Positions 1 to 8,650 of a stretch of 64,000 nucleotides of DNA are shown piece after piece (the first letter of the stretch is position 1; the number at the start of each line of letters is the position of its first letter). This DNA comes from Streptomyces tirandamycinicus (lineage in GTDB: Bacteria; Actinomycetota; Actinomycetes; Streptomycetales; Streptomycetaceae), in NCBI RefSeq assembly GCF_003097515.1, contig NZ_CP029188.1:2854501-2918500 (forward strand). Reading direction: 5' to 3'. Position numbers and translations under genes: made by a program. The notes below the pieces were generated by a model. The model searched no databases. It worked only from the letters and a program-made list of their open reading frames with translations, and was not told where the DNA came from.

Positions 1-1137
1 GGACATCATGGCCAGTGCACCCGCCTGCAGCACCTTCCGCCCGAAGCGCGGCACCAGCTTCTGCACGGAGATCCCTGCGGCCAGCGAGACCGCTATGGAG
101 AACGGCACACCGGTCAGGCCGGCCTCGATCGGGCTCCAGCCGAGGCCGATCTGCATGTACAGCGTCCAGACCAGGAAGAAGATGCCCATGACCACACCGA
201 AGGCCAGCTGCACGGCGACTCCGGCGGCGAAGCTCTTCACCCGGAACAGCGACAACTCCACCAGCGGTGAACCGTCCCTGCGCGTCTTGTGGCGCTCGTA
301 GGCCACGAAGGCGGCGAACACGAGCGGGCTCGCCGCCATGCACAGATGGCCCCACAGCGGCCAGCCGAGCTCGCGGCCGCGGGTGAGCGGATAGACCAGC
401 ATGAGCAGTCCGGTGGTCACGAGCGCCACGCCGACCAGGTCGAGACGGAGTGCCTTCTCGGCCCGGGACTCGGTGATGTACTTCAGGCCGAGGACGAGCC
501 CCGCGACGCCGACCGGCAGGTTGATCAGGAAGATGGGCCGCCATTCCAGCCCGAAGAGGTTCCACTGGGTGAGCAGGGCGCCGAGCAGCGGACCGGAGAC
601 CGCGCCGAGCCCGACGATCGCGCCGAACATCCCGAAGACCTTGCCGCGTTCGTGGGCGGGGAAGGTCACATGGACGATCGCGAGGACCTGGGGCACCATC
701 ATCGCGGCCATCGCGCCCTGCAGGAGCCGTGCGGCGACGAGCATCTCGGGTCCGGCGGCCAGTCCGCAGAGCGCCGAGGCGATCGTGAAGCCGCTGATTC
801 CTATCAGGAAGAGCCTCTTGCGGCCGTAGATGTCACCGAGGCGGCCACCCGTGATCAGACCGGCGGCGAAGGCCAGCGCATAGCCGGCGGTGATCCACTG
901 GATCGCACCAAACGACGCTCCGAGGTCGTGCTCGATCGACGGGATCGCGATGTTGACGATGGTCACGTCCACCAGGTCCATGAAGGCCGCGGTCATCACG
1001 ATGGCGAGGGCGGTCCAGCGGCGCCGGTCGGGGGCGGCGGCGTGGTCGGGAGCCGTATCCGGTACACGGTCGGGAGCCGTACCCGGTACGGCGGCGTGGT
1101 CGGGAGCCGTATCCGGTACGGCGGCGTGGGAGCTCAT
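1..1137 (-). CDS. DHA2-type MFS exporter, 3' end outside window
   Basis: Proton-driven major facilitator that probably exports a lipophilic drug or metabolite through the cytoplasmic membrane. Only the first 379 codons are visible; the gene runs off the left edge. From ATG at 1137 the protein has a Pro/Ala/Asp-rich leader of about 35 residues, encoded by three imperfect copies of a repeat of about 25 bp. TM1 follows with the family signature 'DLVDVTIVNIAIPSI', then the loop motif 'GGRLGDIYGRKR' and further helices. It is divergent from the WYL regulator at 1201, with a palindrome between them, so that regulator probably controls it. The substrate cannot be told from sequence. Confidence 0.88.
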   Translation of the reverse strand, partial: MSSHAAVPDTAPDHAAVPGTAPDRVPDTAPDHAAAPDRRRWTALAIVMTAAFMDLVDVTIVNIAIPSIEHDLGASFGAIQWITAGYALAFAAGLITGGRLGDIYGRKRLFLIGISGFTIASALCGLAAGPEMLVAARLLQGAMAAMMVPQVLAIVHVTFPAHERGKVFGMFGAIVGLGAVSGPLLGALLTQWNLFGLEWRPIFLINLPVGVAGLVLGLKYITESRAEKALRLDLVGVALVTTGLLMLVYPLTRGRELGWPLWGHLCMAASPLVFAAFVAYERHKTRRDGSPLVELSLFRVKSFAAGVAVQLAFGVVMGIFFLVWTLYMQIGLGWSPIEAGLTGVPFSIAVSLAAGISVQKLVPRFGRKVLQAGALAMMS

Positions 1138-1159
1138 GCGGGAGAAGCTAGGGCCCCTA

Positions 1160-1178
1160 TAGGACAGAACACGTCCTA
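1160..1178. promoter_or_regulatory. Palindromic operator between MFS gene and WYL regulator
   Basis: TAGGAC-N7-GTCCTA is a perfect 6-bp inverted repeat in the 63-bp divergent intergenic region. Position and symmetry suggest the binding site of the WYL/HTH-11 regulator; this is inference. Confidence 0.6.
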
Positions 1179-1200
1179 GAAGCCTGCGAGGCTGACTCCC

Positions 1201-2163
1201 ATGACAGACACGCCGGCACGACTGCTGAATCTGCTGTCCCTGCTGCAGACGCCGCGCGAGTGGCCGGGCAGCGAACTCGCCGACCGGCTTCGGGTCAGCC
1301 CGCGCACGATCCGCCGGGACATCGGCCGGCTGCGCGACCTCGGCTACCCGGTGGAGGCGACGAAGGGCGCGGAGGGCGGGTACCGGCTTGTCGCAGGCGC
1401 GGCAATGCCGCCGCTGCTCCTCGACGACGAGGAGGCCGTCGCCATCGCCGTGGGACTGCGAGCGGGTGCCGGCCACGCCATCGAAGGCGTGGACGAGGCT
1501 TCCGTACGAGCCCTGGCCAAGCTGGAGCAGGTGCTGCCCGCGCGGCTGCGCCGACGGGTGTCCAGCCTCCAGAACGCGACGATCCCCCTCACTCGCGGTG
1601 ATGGAGCCACCGTCGACCCGCACACCCTCACCGCCCTCGCGGGGAGCGTGACCGGGCGGGAGCGGTTGCGCTTCGGCTACCGGTCCGGCGAGGGCGCGGA
1701 GTCGAAGCGGCTGGTGGAACCGCACCGGCTGGTGTCGACCGGCCGGCGGTGGTACCTGGTGGCGTACGACCTCGGGCGCGAGGACTGGCGGACGTTCCGG
1801 GTCGACCGCGTCCGTGACCCGTTCGCCACCGGCGCCCGTTTCACCCCGCGCGGGCTTCCGGCAGGGGGCGACGCGGCCGGGTTCGTCTCCGCTTCGATGG
1901 CCCGCAACCAGCCCGAACTGGCGCTGGACATCACCTTCGCGGCACCGGCGGACCGCGTCACCGCGCGGCTCCCGGGCTACCTCGGCAGACCGGAGCCGAC
2001 GGGGCCGGACAGTTGCCGGCTGCGGGGCAACTCCCAGGACTCGCTGGAATGGATCGCGCTGCGGTTGGCCCTGGTCGACTGCGAGTTCACAGTCCACGGC
2101 CCGCCCGCGCTCCGTGAGCATCTGAAACGGCTGGGCACGCGCCTCACCCGGGCGAGCGGCTGA
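1201..2163 (+). CDS. WYL-domain HTH transcriptional regulator (YafY family)
   Basis: Cytoplasmic DNA-binding regulator of 320 residues. The N-terminus (about 5-60) is a winged helix of HTH_11 type ('LADRLRVSPRTIRRDIGRL' is the recognition region). The middle holds the WYL ligand-sensing domain with the eponymous 'RRWYLVAYD' near residue 183, followed by the usual C-terminal WCX-like part. Length is normal for the family. It is divergent from the exporter at 1-1137 with a palindrome between, so it is probably the exporter's local repressor or activator. The ATG at 1201 is kept because the HTH begins directly after it. Confidence 0.88.
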   Translation: MTDTPARLLNLLSLLQTPREWPGSELADRLRVSPRTIRRDIGRLRDLGYPVEATKGAEGGYRLVAGAAMPPLLLDDEEAVAIAVGLRAGAGHAIEGVDEASVRALAKLEQVLPARLRRRVSSLQNATIPLTRGDGATVDPHTLTALAGSVTGRERLRFGYRSGEGAESKRLVEPHRLVSTGRRWYLVAYDLGREDWRTFRVDRVRDPFATGARFTPRGLPAGGDAAGFVSASMARNQPELALDITFAAPADRVTARLPGYLGRPEPTGPDSCRLRGNSQDSLEWIALRLALVDCEFTVHGPPALREHLKRLGTRLTRASG

Positions 2164-2255
2164 GAGGGGCTGAGGGGCGGCTGAGGCAAGCCGGCAGCGG
2201 AGACGAGCCGGCGACCGCAGTCGGGCGGGCGGCGGACTCGGAGAGGCGGTCCGCC

Positions 2256-2321
2256 GGAGGCACGGGGAAGGCACGGGGGAGGCACGGGGGAGGCACGGGG
2301 GAGGCACGGGGGAGGCACGGG
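2256..2321. repeat. 12-bp tandem repeat, about five copies
   Basis: Near-perfect head-to-tail copies of a G-rich 12-mer (GGCACGGGGGAG type) lie between the WYL gene and the hrdD terminator. No gene is seen in the stretch. Confidence 0.8.
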
Positions 2322-2332
2322 CGGGCGGCAAA

Positions 2333-2367
2333 GACCCCGGCACCAGGGGGGGAAGGGTGCCGGGGTC
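2333..2367. terminator. Intrinsic hairpin between convergent genes
   Basis: GACCCCGGCACC and GGTGCCGGGGTC form a perfect 12-bp stem around an 11-nt loop. It lies just after hrdD (minus strand) and downstream of the WYL gene (plus strand), so it may serve both. There is no long U tract, as is usual in Streptomyces. Confidence 0.75.
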
Positions 2368-2397
2368 GCTCAGGAGGCGGGCGCGGCCCCGCCGTCG

Positions 2398-3399
2398 TCA
2401 CGCCGCCGCGTCGAAGCCCGTGTCCCGGGCCATCCGCTTCAGCTCGAGCAGCGCGTGCTTCTCGATCTGCCGGATGCGCTCACGCGTGAGGCCGTGCTCC
2501 TTGCCGACCTCGGTCAGCGTGCGCTCACGGCCGTCCTCGATGCCGTACCGCATCCGGATGATCGATGCCGTGCGGTGATCGAGCCGGTCGATGAGATCGT
2601 CGAGTTCCTCGCTGCGCAGCAGCGTCAGCACGGACTGCTCGGGTGACACCGCGGAGGTGTCCTCCAGCAGGTCGCCGAACTGCGTCTCACCCTCGTCGTC
2701 CACCGACATGTTGAGCGAGACCGGGTCGCGGGCCCAGTCCAGCACGTCCGTCACCCGCTCCGGAGTCGAACCCAGTTCCTCCGCCACCTCGGCCGGCTCG
2801 GGCTCGCGGCCGCGCTCCCGGTTGAACTCGCGCTGCACCCGCCGGATCCGGCCCAGTTCCTCCACCAGGTGGACAGGCAGCCGGATCGTACGGGACTGGT
2901 CGGCTATCGAGCGGGTGATGGCCTGGCGGATCCACCACGTCGCGTAAGTGGAGAACTTGAAGCCCTTGGTGTAGTCGAACTTCTCCACCGCGCGCACCAG
3001 GCCCGCGTTGCCCTCCTGGATAAGGTCGAGCAGCGGCAGACCACTGCGCGGATAGCGGCGCGCGACGGCCACCACCAGGCGGAGGTTCGACTTGATGAAG
3101 ATGTCCTTGGCGTGCTCGCCCGCGGCGACGAGTGCCTCGAGCTCCTCGTGTGTGGCACCGGCCGCGTCGCTCTCCACCTCACCGTCGAGGATCTGCCGCG
3201 CGTAGACGCCTGCCTCGATCGTCTGGGAGAGCTCGACCTCCTTGGCGGCATCCAGCAGCGGCGTGCGCGCGATCTCGTCGAGGTACATGCCGACCAGGTC
3301 GCGGTCTGCGATCTCCCCGCTCGTGGAACGAACGCTGTCTGCTCCATCGGCCCCGGTCCCCTTGGCGGACTTACGACGGGCGACGGCACGGGTTGCCAT
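2398..3399 (-). CDS. hrdD: Group 2 sigma factor HrdD
   Basis: Non-essential sigma-70 family factor of Streptomyces. The protein from ATG 3399 starts 'MATRAVARRKSA', as I remember for HrdD of S. coelicolor, and is 333 residues. It contains region 1.2 ('DLVGMYLDEIARTPLL'), region 2 with the core-binding and -10 segment ('EKFDYTKGFKFSTYATWWI'), regions 3.0-3.1, and region 4 with the -35 HTH ('LTEVGKEHGLTRERIRQI'). It lacks the long acidic N-terminus of HrdB. The open frame continues upstream to 3534, but that would run through the promoter, so ATG 3399 is preferred. A sigma-R-type promoter lies about 60 bp upstream. Confidence 0.93.
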   Translation of the reverse strand: MATRAVARRKSAKGTGADGADSVRSTSGEIADRDLVGMYLDEIARTPLLDAAKEVELSQTIEAGVYARQILDGEVESDAAGATHEELEALVAAGEHAKDIFIKSNLRLVVAVARRYPRSGLPLLDLIQEGNAGLVRAVEKFDYTKGFKFSTYATWWIRQAITRSIADQSRTIRLPVHLVEELGRIRRVQREFNRERGREPEPAEVAEELGSTPERVTDVLDWARDPVSLNMSVDDEGETQFGDLLEDTSAVSPEQSVLTLLRSEELDDLIDRLDHRTASIIRMRYGIEDGRERTLTEVGKEHGLTRERIRQIEKHALLELKRMARDTGFDAAA

Positions 3400-3460
3400 G
3401 CGTGCTCCCTTGCTGAGTAGGTCGCGACACCCTTCCGGGTGCCCTGCATCCGACGGAAAC

Positions 3461-3487
3461 AACGACTGGAATCCGGACAGAATTCCC
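3461..3487 (-). promoter_or_regulatory. Sigma-R-type promoter of hrdD
   Basis: On the minus strand GGGAAT is followed after exactly 18 bases by GTT, which fits the known sigma-R consensus GGAAT-N18-GTT. It sits about 60 bp before the HrdD start codon. HrdD is, to my knowledge, a sigma-R target in S. coelicolor, so thiol-oxidative control is likely here too. Confidence 0.72.
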
Positions 3488-3846
3488 ACGGGTGCATAGA
3501 TTTTTGTGATCTTGCAGTACCCTGCCCCCGCCACGGGGGCAGACCTGGGCGGCCGGCACCCTGACGCGCATATCGCGGCGCAGGTCGGAGGCTTCTCCCG
3601 TCACCGCGTCCCCACCCGTCAGGACGACGCGGGCCGAGCTCCTGGTTGCTCCGTATACCCAGAAGGCCCGGAGCATTCCGCCGCCCGGCCGGCCCCCGCG
3701 CTCCCCGCACCCGCCGGCACCCAGCCTCACCCGCCGGCATTCCGCGGAACCGGCTCCTCGGCCGCGCCCGCCCCGGTCGTGCAGCAGAACCGCCCCGACC
3801 GTGCATCCGAACTGGCCCGGTGGCTCGGCCGAACCGGCCCGGCCGT
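3488..3846. other. Upstream region of hrdD, no gene seen
   Basis: About 360 bp between the sigma-R-type promoter and the stop of the LigB-type dioxygenase. It includes an unusually A/T-rich patch (3496-3510) that could hold a second promoter. I see no convincing coding sequence. Confidence 0.5.
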
Positions 3847-4656
3847 TCAGCCGAACTGGACCGAGCGCTTCGCCAGCCCCATCCAGAACCCGTCGATGAC
3901 GCTCCGCCCGCGCGAGAGATCACTCTCCGATGCGCCCAGGGTCACGAACAGCGGCGCGAAGTGCTCCGTTCGCGGATGGGCGAGTCCGCCGGCCGGCGCC
4001 TTGCGCTCGAAGTCCAGCAGGGCGTCCACGTCCGCGGCGGCCAGCGCACGCCGCCCCCAGTCGTCGAACTCGGACGACCAGCCGGGCACCCCCGCCTGCC
4101 GCAGTGCCGCCAGGTTGTGGGTGAAGAACCCGCTGCCGACGATCAGGACACCCTCGTCGCGCAGCGGCGCCAGCCTGCGCCCGATGTCGAGGAGGCGCCG
4201 CGGGTCGAGGGTCGGCATGGAGACCTGGAGCACCGGGACGTCGGCGCCGGGGAACATCTCCACCAGCGGGACGTAGGCCCCGTGATCGAGGCCGCGGTCC
4301 GGGACGTCCTGCACGGGCCTGCCAGGGGCTCGCAGCAGCTTGCGTACGGAATCAGCGAGCTCCGGCGCGCCGGACGCCTCGTACCGCACCCGGTAGTAGT
4401 GGTCGGGGAAGCCCCAGAAGTCGTACACGAGCGGCACGGTCCGCGTCGCGCCGATCGCCAGGGGAGCCTCCTCCCAGTGGGCGGAGATCACAAGGATCGC
4501 CGCCGGCCTGGGCAGTGCCGCCGACCAGGCGGCGAGTTCGCCGGGCCAGACCGGGTCGTCGGCCAGGGGCGGTGCGCCGTGGGAAAGGTAGAGGGCGGGC
4601 ATCCGCCCCGCGGCAGTCGCGGAGTCGGCGGCACCGGCCCGGTCGGCAGCGTTCAC
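3847..4656 (-). CDS. LigB/DODA-type extradiol ring-cleavage dioxygenase
   Basis: Class III extradiol dioxygenase of the 4,5-DOPA dioxygenase (YgiD) family, expected to open a catechol-type ring with a metal ion in the cytoplasm. The likely metal-binding histidines lie in 'LSHGAPP', 'ISAHWEE', 'GFFTHNL' and 'TEHFAPLF'. GTG 4656 is chosen because AAGGGG stands 6 nt before it. The frame opens upstream to a TTG at 4698, but that codon lies inside the repeated regulatory motif. From GTG the protein is 269 residues, normal for the family. It is divergent from a MarR regulator, which probably controls it. The natural substrate is unknown. Confidence 0.85.
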   Translation of the reverse strand: MNAADRAGAADSATAAGRMPALYLSHGAPPLADDPVWPGELAAWSAALPRPAAILVISAHWEEAPLAIGATRTVPLVYDFWGFPDHYYRVRYEASGAPELADSVRKLLRAPGRPVQDVPDRGLDHGAYVPLVEMFPGADVPVLQVSMPTLDPRRLLDIGRRLAPLRDEGVLIVGSGFFTHNLAALRQAGVPGWSSEFDDWGRRALAAADVDALLDFERKAPAGGLAHPRTEHFAPLFVTLGASESDLSRGRSVIDGFWMGLAKRSVQFG

Positions 4657-4688
4657 GGCAAGCCCCTTATGGCGACGGCGAGGAACGT

Positions 4689-4740
4689 GAAGTTTCAAGC
4701 ACCCACGATCACCCTACGCCGAGGTAATAGAAGTTTCAAG
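4689..4740. promoter_or_regulatory. Duplicated GAAGTTTCAAG motif in MarR/DODA divergent promoter
   Basis: The 11-mer GAAGTTTCAAG occurs twice, at 4689-4699 and 4730-4740, with a start-to-start distance of 41 bp (about four helical turns). Its inner part (AGTTTCAA) looks like a MarR half-site. The copies flank the region between the two divergent starts, which suggests autoregulation by the MarR protein. Confidence 0.6.
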
Positions 4741-4761
4741 AATTGCCCGTACGATAGATGC

Positions 4762-5268
4762 ATGACGACGGCACCGAACTCGGGCGAACTTCGCTGGCTC
4801 ACCGCCGAGGAGCAGCGCGTGTGGCGCTCGTACCTGCATGCCACCACCCTCCTCGAGGACAGTCTCGACCGGCAGCTGCAGCGCGACGCCGGCATGCCGC
4901 ACGTCTACTACGGTCTGCTCGTCCAGCTCGCCGAGGCCCCGCGCCGCCGTCTGCGCATGACCGAACTCGCCAAGGACGCCAAGATCACCCGGTCACGGCT
5001 GTCCCACGCGATCGCGAGGCTGGAGAAGAACGGCTGGGTGCGCCGCGAGGACTGCCCGAACGACAGACGAGGGCAGAACGCCTGCCTGACGGACCAGGGC
5101 TTCGAGGTCCTGAGGAAGGCGGCCCCGGGGCATGTCTCGGCCGTACGGCAGGCGCTCTTCGACCGGCTGAGCCCCGAGCAGGTGTCGCAGCTCGGCGAGA
5201 TCACCCGGATCATGGCCGAGGGCCTCCAGCCGGACGGCACCGACGCCGATCTCCCCTGGCTGCGCTGA
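4762..5268 (+). CDS. MarR family transcriptional regulator
   Basis: Winged-helix repressor of 168 residues. ATG 4762 directly precedes the typical helix-rich N-terminus; the open frame runs much further upstream (to 3646) but only over regulatory DNA and the opposing gene. The DNA-binding core is 'MTELAKDAKITRSRLSHAI' with the beta-wing 'DRRGQNACLTDQG' after it. It is divergent from the extradiol dioxygenase at 3847-4656, with a duplicated motif between them, so it probably responds to a phenolic ligand or to oxidation. That ligand class is an inference from family and neighbour. Confidence 0.88.
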   Translation: MTTAPNSGELRWLTAEEQRVWRSYLHATTLLEDSLDRQLQRDAGMPHVYYGLLVQLAEAPRRRLRMTELAKDAKITRSRLSHAIARLEKNGWVRREDCPNDRRGQNACLTDQGFEVLRKAAPGHVSAVRQALFDRLSPEQVSQLGEITRIMAEGLQPDGTDADLPWLR

Positions 5269-5786
5269 CTCCGGAGCCCACCCGTGCGGGTCGCACCCGC
5301 CCCCTCCGGCCGCGCCGCCCCGGGCCCTCCCCGATGCGGACGATCGAATTCCTGCCGGGTGACCGCGATGATCGCGGTTCGTCCGTCCTGGTCGGCGTTC
5401 GCGGTCCCTCCGCCTGCTCGACGATCGCGGCCCTCTTCGTGACGGTCCACGATCGCGCGCCCTGCCGCCCGCGGACGAACCCGGATTCCTCCCCGGTGAC
5501 CGGCGCTCCCGAACCCACCCTGGTCACGCGTACGTTCAAGCCTCCGCAGGCCGCGGGTCCCCGGGCGTACGCGGGTCCCCGACGGCGCCGTGACGACACC
5601 CGCGGGGACCCGCTCCCCCCTCACCGCACGCCCCTCCCCAGCCCGCGCTCCTCCTCGCTATCCGCTCCCCTCACACCCCTCCTCGCTGTCCGCCCCCTGC
5701 TCACCGCACGCTCGTAAGCACGGCCCGCTCGCCACCCATCGCCCACACGCTTCCCGGGCGTCGCCGCTCGCGCCTCCCGCACGTCA
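5269..5786. other. Intergenic stretch without gene
   Basis: About 520 bp between convergent genes with no supported coding sequence. It contains the perfect palindrome ACCGCGAT-g-ATCGCGGT at 5362-5378 and several other GATCGCG words nearby. Its role is unknown; it could be a regulator site or a transcription-stop structure. Confidence 0.5.
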
Positions 5787-7424
5787 TCAGTGCGCGATGA
5801 CCGGAACCCTCGCTTCCTCCTCCGCGGCGGAACCGGACGACGACGCCGTCGAGGCGCCGGGGCGCCCGGAGTTGATCAGCGTGAGGGCGACGACCGCCGA
5901 GGTCGCCAGGATGCCGACCGCCCACCAGATGGCACTCGCGTAACCGTGCACCATCCCCTCCAGCCGGAGAAGCCGCAGCGCCTCGGGTCCCGTCGCGCCA
6001 GCCGCGTGGGCGGCGAGGTACGAGGTGGTCGCGGAGGCCGCGACGGTGTTGAGCAGGGCCGTGCCGATCGCGCCGCCCACCTGCTGCGAGGTGTTCACCA
6101 TCGCGGAGGCGACACCGGCGTCCCGCGCCTCGACACCGTATGTCGACAGCGACATCGCCGGCATGAAGGCGGTACCCATACCGAGGCCGAGCAGCAACTG
6201 CGCCGGGAGGATGAGCCCCGCGTAGGAGGAGTCGACCTCCAACTGCGTGAGCAGCAGCATGCCCGCCGCGGCGACCAGGAACCCGGGGCCCATGAGCAGC
6301 CTGGGCGGCACCCGGAGCATCAGGCGGGCGCCGATCTGCGTGGAGCCGGTGATCATGCCCGCGATCATCGGCAGGAAGGCGAACCCCGTCCGCACGGGCG
6401 AGTAGCCCTTCACGATCTGCAGGTAGTAGGTGAGGAAGAGGAACAGTCCGAACATCGCGATGATGGCGAGCCCCAGCGAGAGATACACCCCGCCGCGGTT
6501 GCGTTCGGTCAGCACGCGCAGCGGCAGCAGCGGGGACGACACCCGGGCCTCGACCGTGACGAAGGCGGCCAGCAGCACGACGGAGGCGACGAACATGCCG
6601 AGGGTCGTCGCGTCGGTCCAGCCGTGCGACTCGGCGCGGGTGAATCCGTAGACCAGGGCCACCAGGCCGAGGGTGGACAGCAGGACACCGGGGACGTCGA
6701 GCGGCGAGCGGTTGCGTCCCCCGGCCGGCTCGCGGACCACGAGCCAGGCGCCCACGGCGGCGACCACGGCGAAGGGGATGTTGACGTAGAACGTCCAGCG
6801 CCAGTCCAGGTACTCGGTGAGGACGCCGCCGAGGATCAGACCCACCGCGCCACCACCGCCGGCGATCGCGCCGTAGACGCCGAAGGCCTTGGCGCGCTCC
6901 TTGGCGTCGGTGAACGTCACGGCGAGCAGCGACAGGGCGGCCGGGGCGAGCAGCGCGCCGAAGGCGCCCTGCAGGGCCCGCGATCCCAGCAGCATCATCT
7001 CCCCGGTCGCGGCGCCGCCCAGCGCGGACGCGGCGGCGAAGCCCACCAGGCCCACGACGAAGGCGCGCTTGCGCCCCCACAGGTCGGCTATGCGGCCACC
7101 GAAGAGCAGCAGTCCGCCGAATGCCAGGGCGTAGGCGGTGATGACCCATTGCCGGTTGCCGTCGGAGATGCCCAGATCCTGCTGGGCGGAGGGCAGCGCG
7201 ATGTTCACGATCGTCGCGTCGAGCACCACCATCAGCTGGGCGAGGGCGATGAAGACCAGGGCTCTCCAGCGGCTCGGATCCGGCCCGGAGGGGCCGGCAG
7301 GGCGGTCGAGTGCGTCGACGCGGGAGCCGCCGGAAACGTCGGAAGCGCCGGAGCCGCCGGAGCCGCCGGAGCCGCTGGAGCCGCTGGAGCCGCTGGAAAG
7401 ACGCGTCTTGGGCGTTTGTGACAT
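5787..7424 (-). CDS. DHA2-family 14-TM MFS drug exporter
   Basis: Proton-coupled multidrug exporter of the EmrB/QacA type, 545 residues in the membrane. ATG 7424 is followed by a 35-residue Ser/Gly spacer made of SSG/GGS repeats. TM1 comes next with 'LMVVLDATIVNIALPSAQ', then 'FGGRIADLWGRKR' (A-motif) and motif C around 'GGGGAVGLILGGVLTEYLDWRW'-like residues 160-185. About 14 hydrophobic segments can be counted. The open frame extends upstream to 7727 but lacks coding character there. The TetR gene that follows upstream on the same strand (7840-8490) is the likely regulator. The substrate cannot be read from the sequence. Confidence 0.88.
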   Translation of the reverse strand: MSQTPKTRLSSGSSGSSGSGGSGGSGASDVSGGSRVDALDRPAGPSGPDPSRWRALVFIALAQLMVVLDATIVNIALPSAQQDLGISDGNRQWVITAYALAFGGLLLFGGRIADLWGRKRAFVVGLVGFAAASALGGAATGEMMLLGSRALQGAFGALLAPAALSLLAVTFTDAKERAKAFGVYGAIAGGGGAVGLILGGVLTEYLDWRWTFYVNIPFAVVAAVGAWLVVREPAGGRNRSPLDVPGVLLSTLGLVALVYGFTRAESHGWTDATTLGMFVASVVLLAAFVTVEARVSSPLLPLRVLTERNRGGVYLSLGLAIIAMFGLFLFLTYYLQIVKGYSPVRTGFAFLPMIAGMITGSTQIGARLMLRVPPRLLMGPGFLVAAAGMLLLTQLEVDSSYAGLILPAQLLLGLGMGTAFMPAMSLSTYGVEARDAGVASAMVNTSQQVGGAIGTALLNTVAASATTSYLAAHAAGATGPEALRLLRLEGMVHGYASAIWWAVGILATSAVVALTLINSGRPGASTASSSGSAAEEEARVPVIAH

Positions 7425-7839
7425 GGGGTTGGACACCTCGGTGTGCGATGGGAATGACGGAGCAGAAGGGAATGCCGGAGCAAAGGACAAGGACAGGGAC
7501 TGTTGACGAGCGGGTGAAAGCGAGTGGACGACGTGGGCGAGCAGCGGCGGGGTCGTCCGCGCTTGCGCACGGGGAACTGCGGGGCCCGGCCTCACGTCCG
7601 CGGTGACGGCGGGCAACACCCGAACATCGGCCGGCCGACGCGAGCCCGCCCGGACCCGAGGCGAACGAGGCCGGACGGTCACGAGGGGAGCGTTCGCGGC
7701 ACCACGGCCGGCCGCTCGCCGCGACACGGGGCCGCGAGGCCCCGAGGCCGCACGGCCTCCGAGTCACACGGCCTCCGAGTCACACGGCCTCGGAGTCATA
7801 CGGCCAGGCGGTCAACGGGCCACGAGATGGTCGTTCATG
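7425..7839. repeat. Gene-free spacer with 16-bp tandem repeat
   Basis: No gene is supported in these 415 bp between the TetR and MFS genes. At 7751-7798 the 16-mer CACGGCCTCCGAGTCA occurs three times in tandem with one mismatch, and a degenerate fourth copy follows. The MFS promoter must lie in the right part unless it is read through from tetR. Confidence 0.65.
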
Positions 7840-8490
7840 TCACGGTGAGCGCCTCAGGTCCTCCAAGGTCACGGCCGAACCCGGCAGTTCGGAGCGCGCA
7901 GGCGCTTCGAGCCCGTCGAGGAACAGTTGCAGATGGCGGTGCGTGAACCGGTCGATGTCCAGGCACGCGACCCCCGGGAGCGGCCGGGTGAGCTGGGAGA
8001 GCATCACCATCAGATCCCCCATCGCGACATCGGCACGCAACCGGCCCGTCTCGTGAGCGCGGTCGACGAGCGCCTTGACGGCCCCCTCCAGCCGGTCGCG
8101 CTGGGCGACCAGGTCGGGATGGTCCTTGTCGAAGTCGCCACTGAGCAGCGGGCAGAGGGCCGCGACCCGCTCGTCCGCGGCCGCGTGGGTGAAACGGCTG
8201 AGCGCGGCGAAGGGGTCCTCCTCCGACGCGGCCGCCTCCTCCGCGCGCTCGGCCGTGCGCCGGAGAACCGACAGAACCACCTCGTGGACGAGAGAGGAGC
8301 GGTCCGGGAAGTTCCGGTACAGGGTCGCATTGCCGACGCCTGCGCGCCGGGCGACCTCGTCGAGCGGAACCTCGGGACCCAACTCGACGAACATCTCGCG
8401 GGCCGCGGTCACGATGCGCTCCCGATTGCGCAGGGCGTCGGCCCTCGGCCGGGCGGCACGGCGCGCCTCGGTGTCGGTGGCGGGGCTCAC
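7840..8490 (-). CDS. TetR family transcriptional regulator
   Basis: Repressor of 216 residues. The HTH lies about 45 residues in ('VPLDEVARRAGVGNATLYRNF'), followed by an all-helical ligand domain with the 'LDIDRFTHRHLQLFLDGL' tail common in Streptomyces regulators of MFS pumps. GTG 8490 is preferred over the upstream start at 8595 because the longer form would be encoded by the two palindromes at 8563-8624, and AGAGGA precedes GTG 8490. It is followed on the same strand by a DHA2 exporter (5787-7424), its likely target. Confidence 0.85.
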   Translation of the reverse strand: MSPATDTEARRAARPRADALRNRERIVTAAREMFVELGPEVPLDEVARRAGVGNATLYRNFPDRSSLVHEVVLSVLRRTAERAEEAAASEEDPFAALSRFTHAAADERVAALCPLLSGDFDKDHPDLVAQRDRLEGAVKALVDRAHETGRLRADVAMGDLMVMLSQLTRPLPGVACLDIDRFTHRHLQLFLDGLEAPARSELPGSAVTLEDLRRSP

Positions 8491-8562
8491 GGCTCCACGT
8501 CCTCTCGTCGGCTGGGTGACACGGGCTCCGCCGCTGCGGACGGGTCCCGCTGCCCACCGGGA

Positions 8563-8584
8563 ACCGGGGACGAGATCCCCGTTT
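8563..8584. promoter_or_regulatory. TetR operator copy 1
   Basis: ACCGGGGACGAGATCCCCGT is an internal inverted repeat (CGGGGA...TCCCCG) upstream of the TetR start. It is repeated in opposite orientation 18 bp away, which makes a pair of operators. Confidence 0.68.
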
Positions 8585-8602
8585 CGCGTGGACACCCATC
8601 AC

Positions 8603-8624
8603 AAACGGGGAATCGGTCCCCGGT
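8603..8624. promoter_or_regulatory. TetR operator copy 2
   Basis: On the minus strand this reads ACCGGGGACCGATTCCCCGT, differing from copy 1 at only a few central positions. The two copies form a large inverted repeat between tetR and the divergent protease gene, consistent with autoregulation. Confidence 0.68.
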
Positions 8625-8650
8625 TATTTCCCCCCACCCGAATGACTTCA

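Noticed and set aside
2904..3923. 339-codon minus-strand frame over hrdD
   Set aside because: Shadow of the conserved sigma factor reading in another frame; Arg-rich, no domain.
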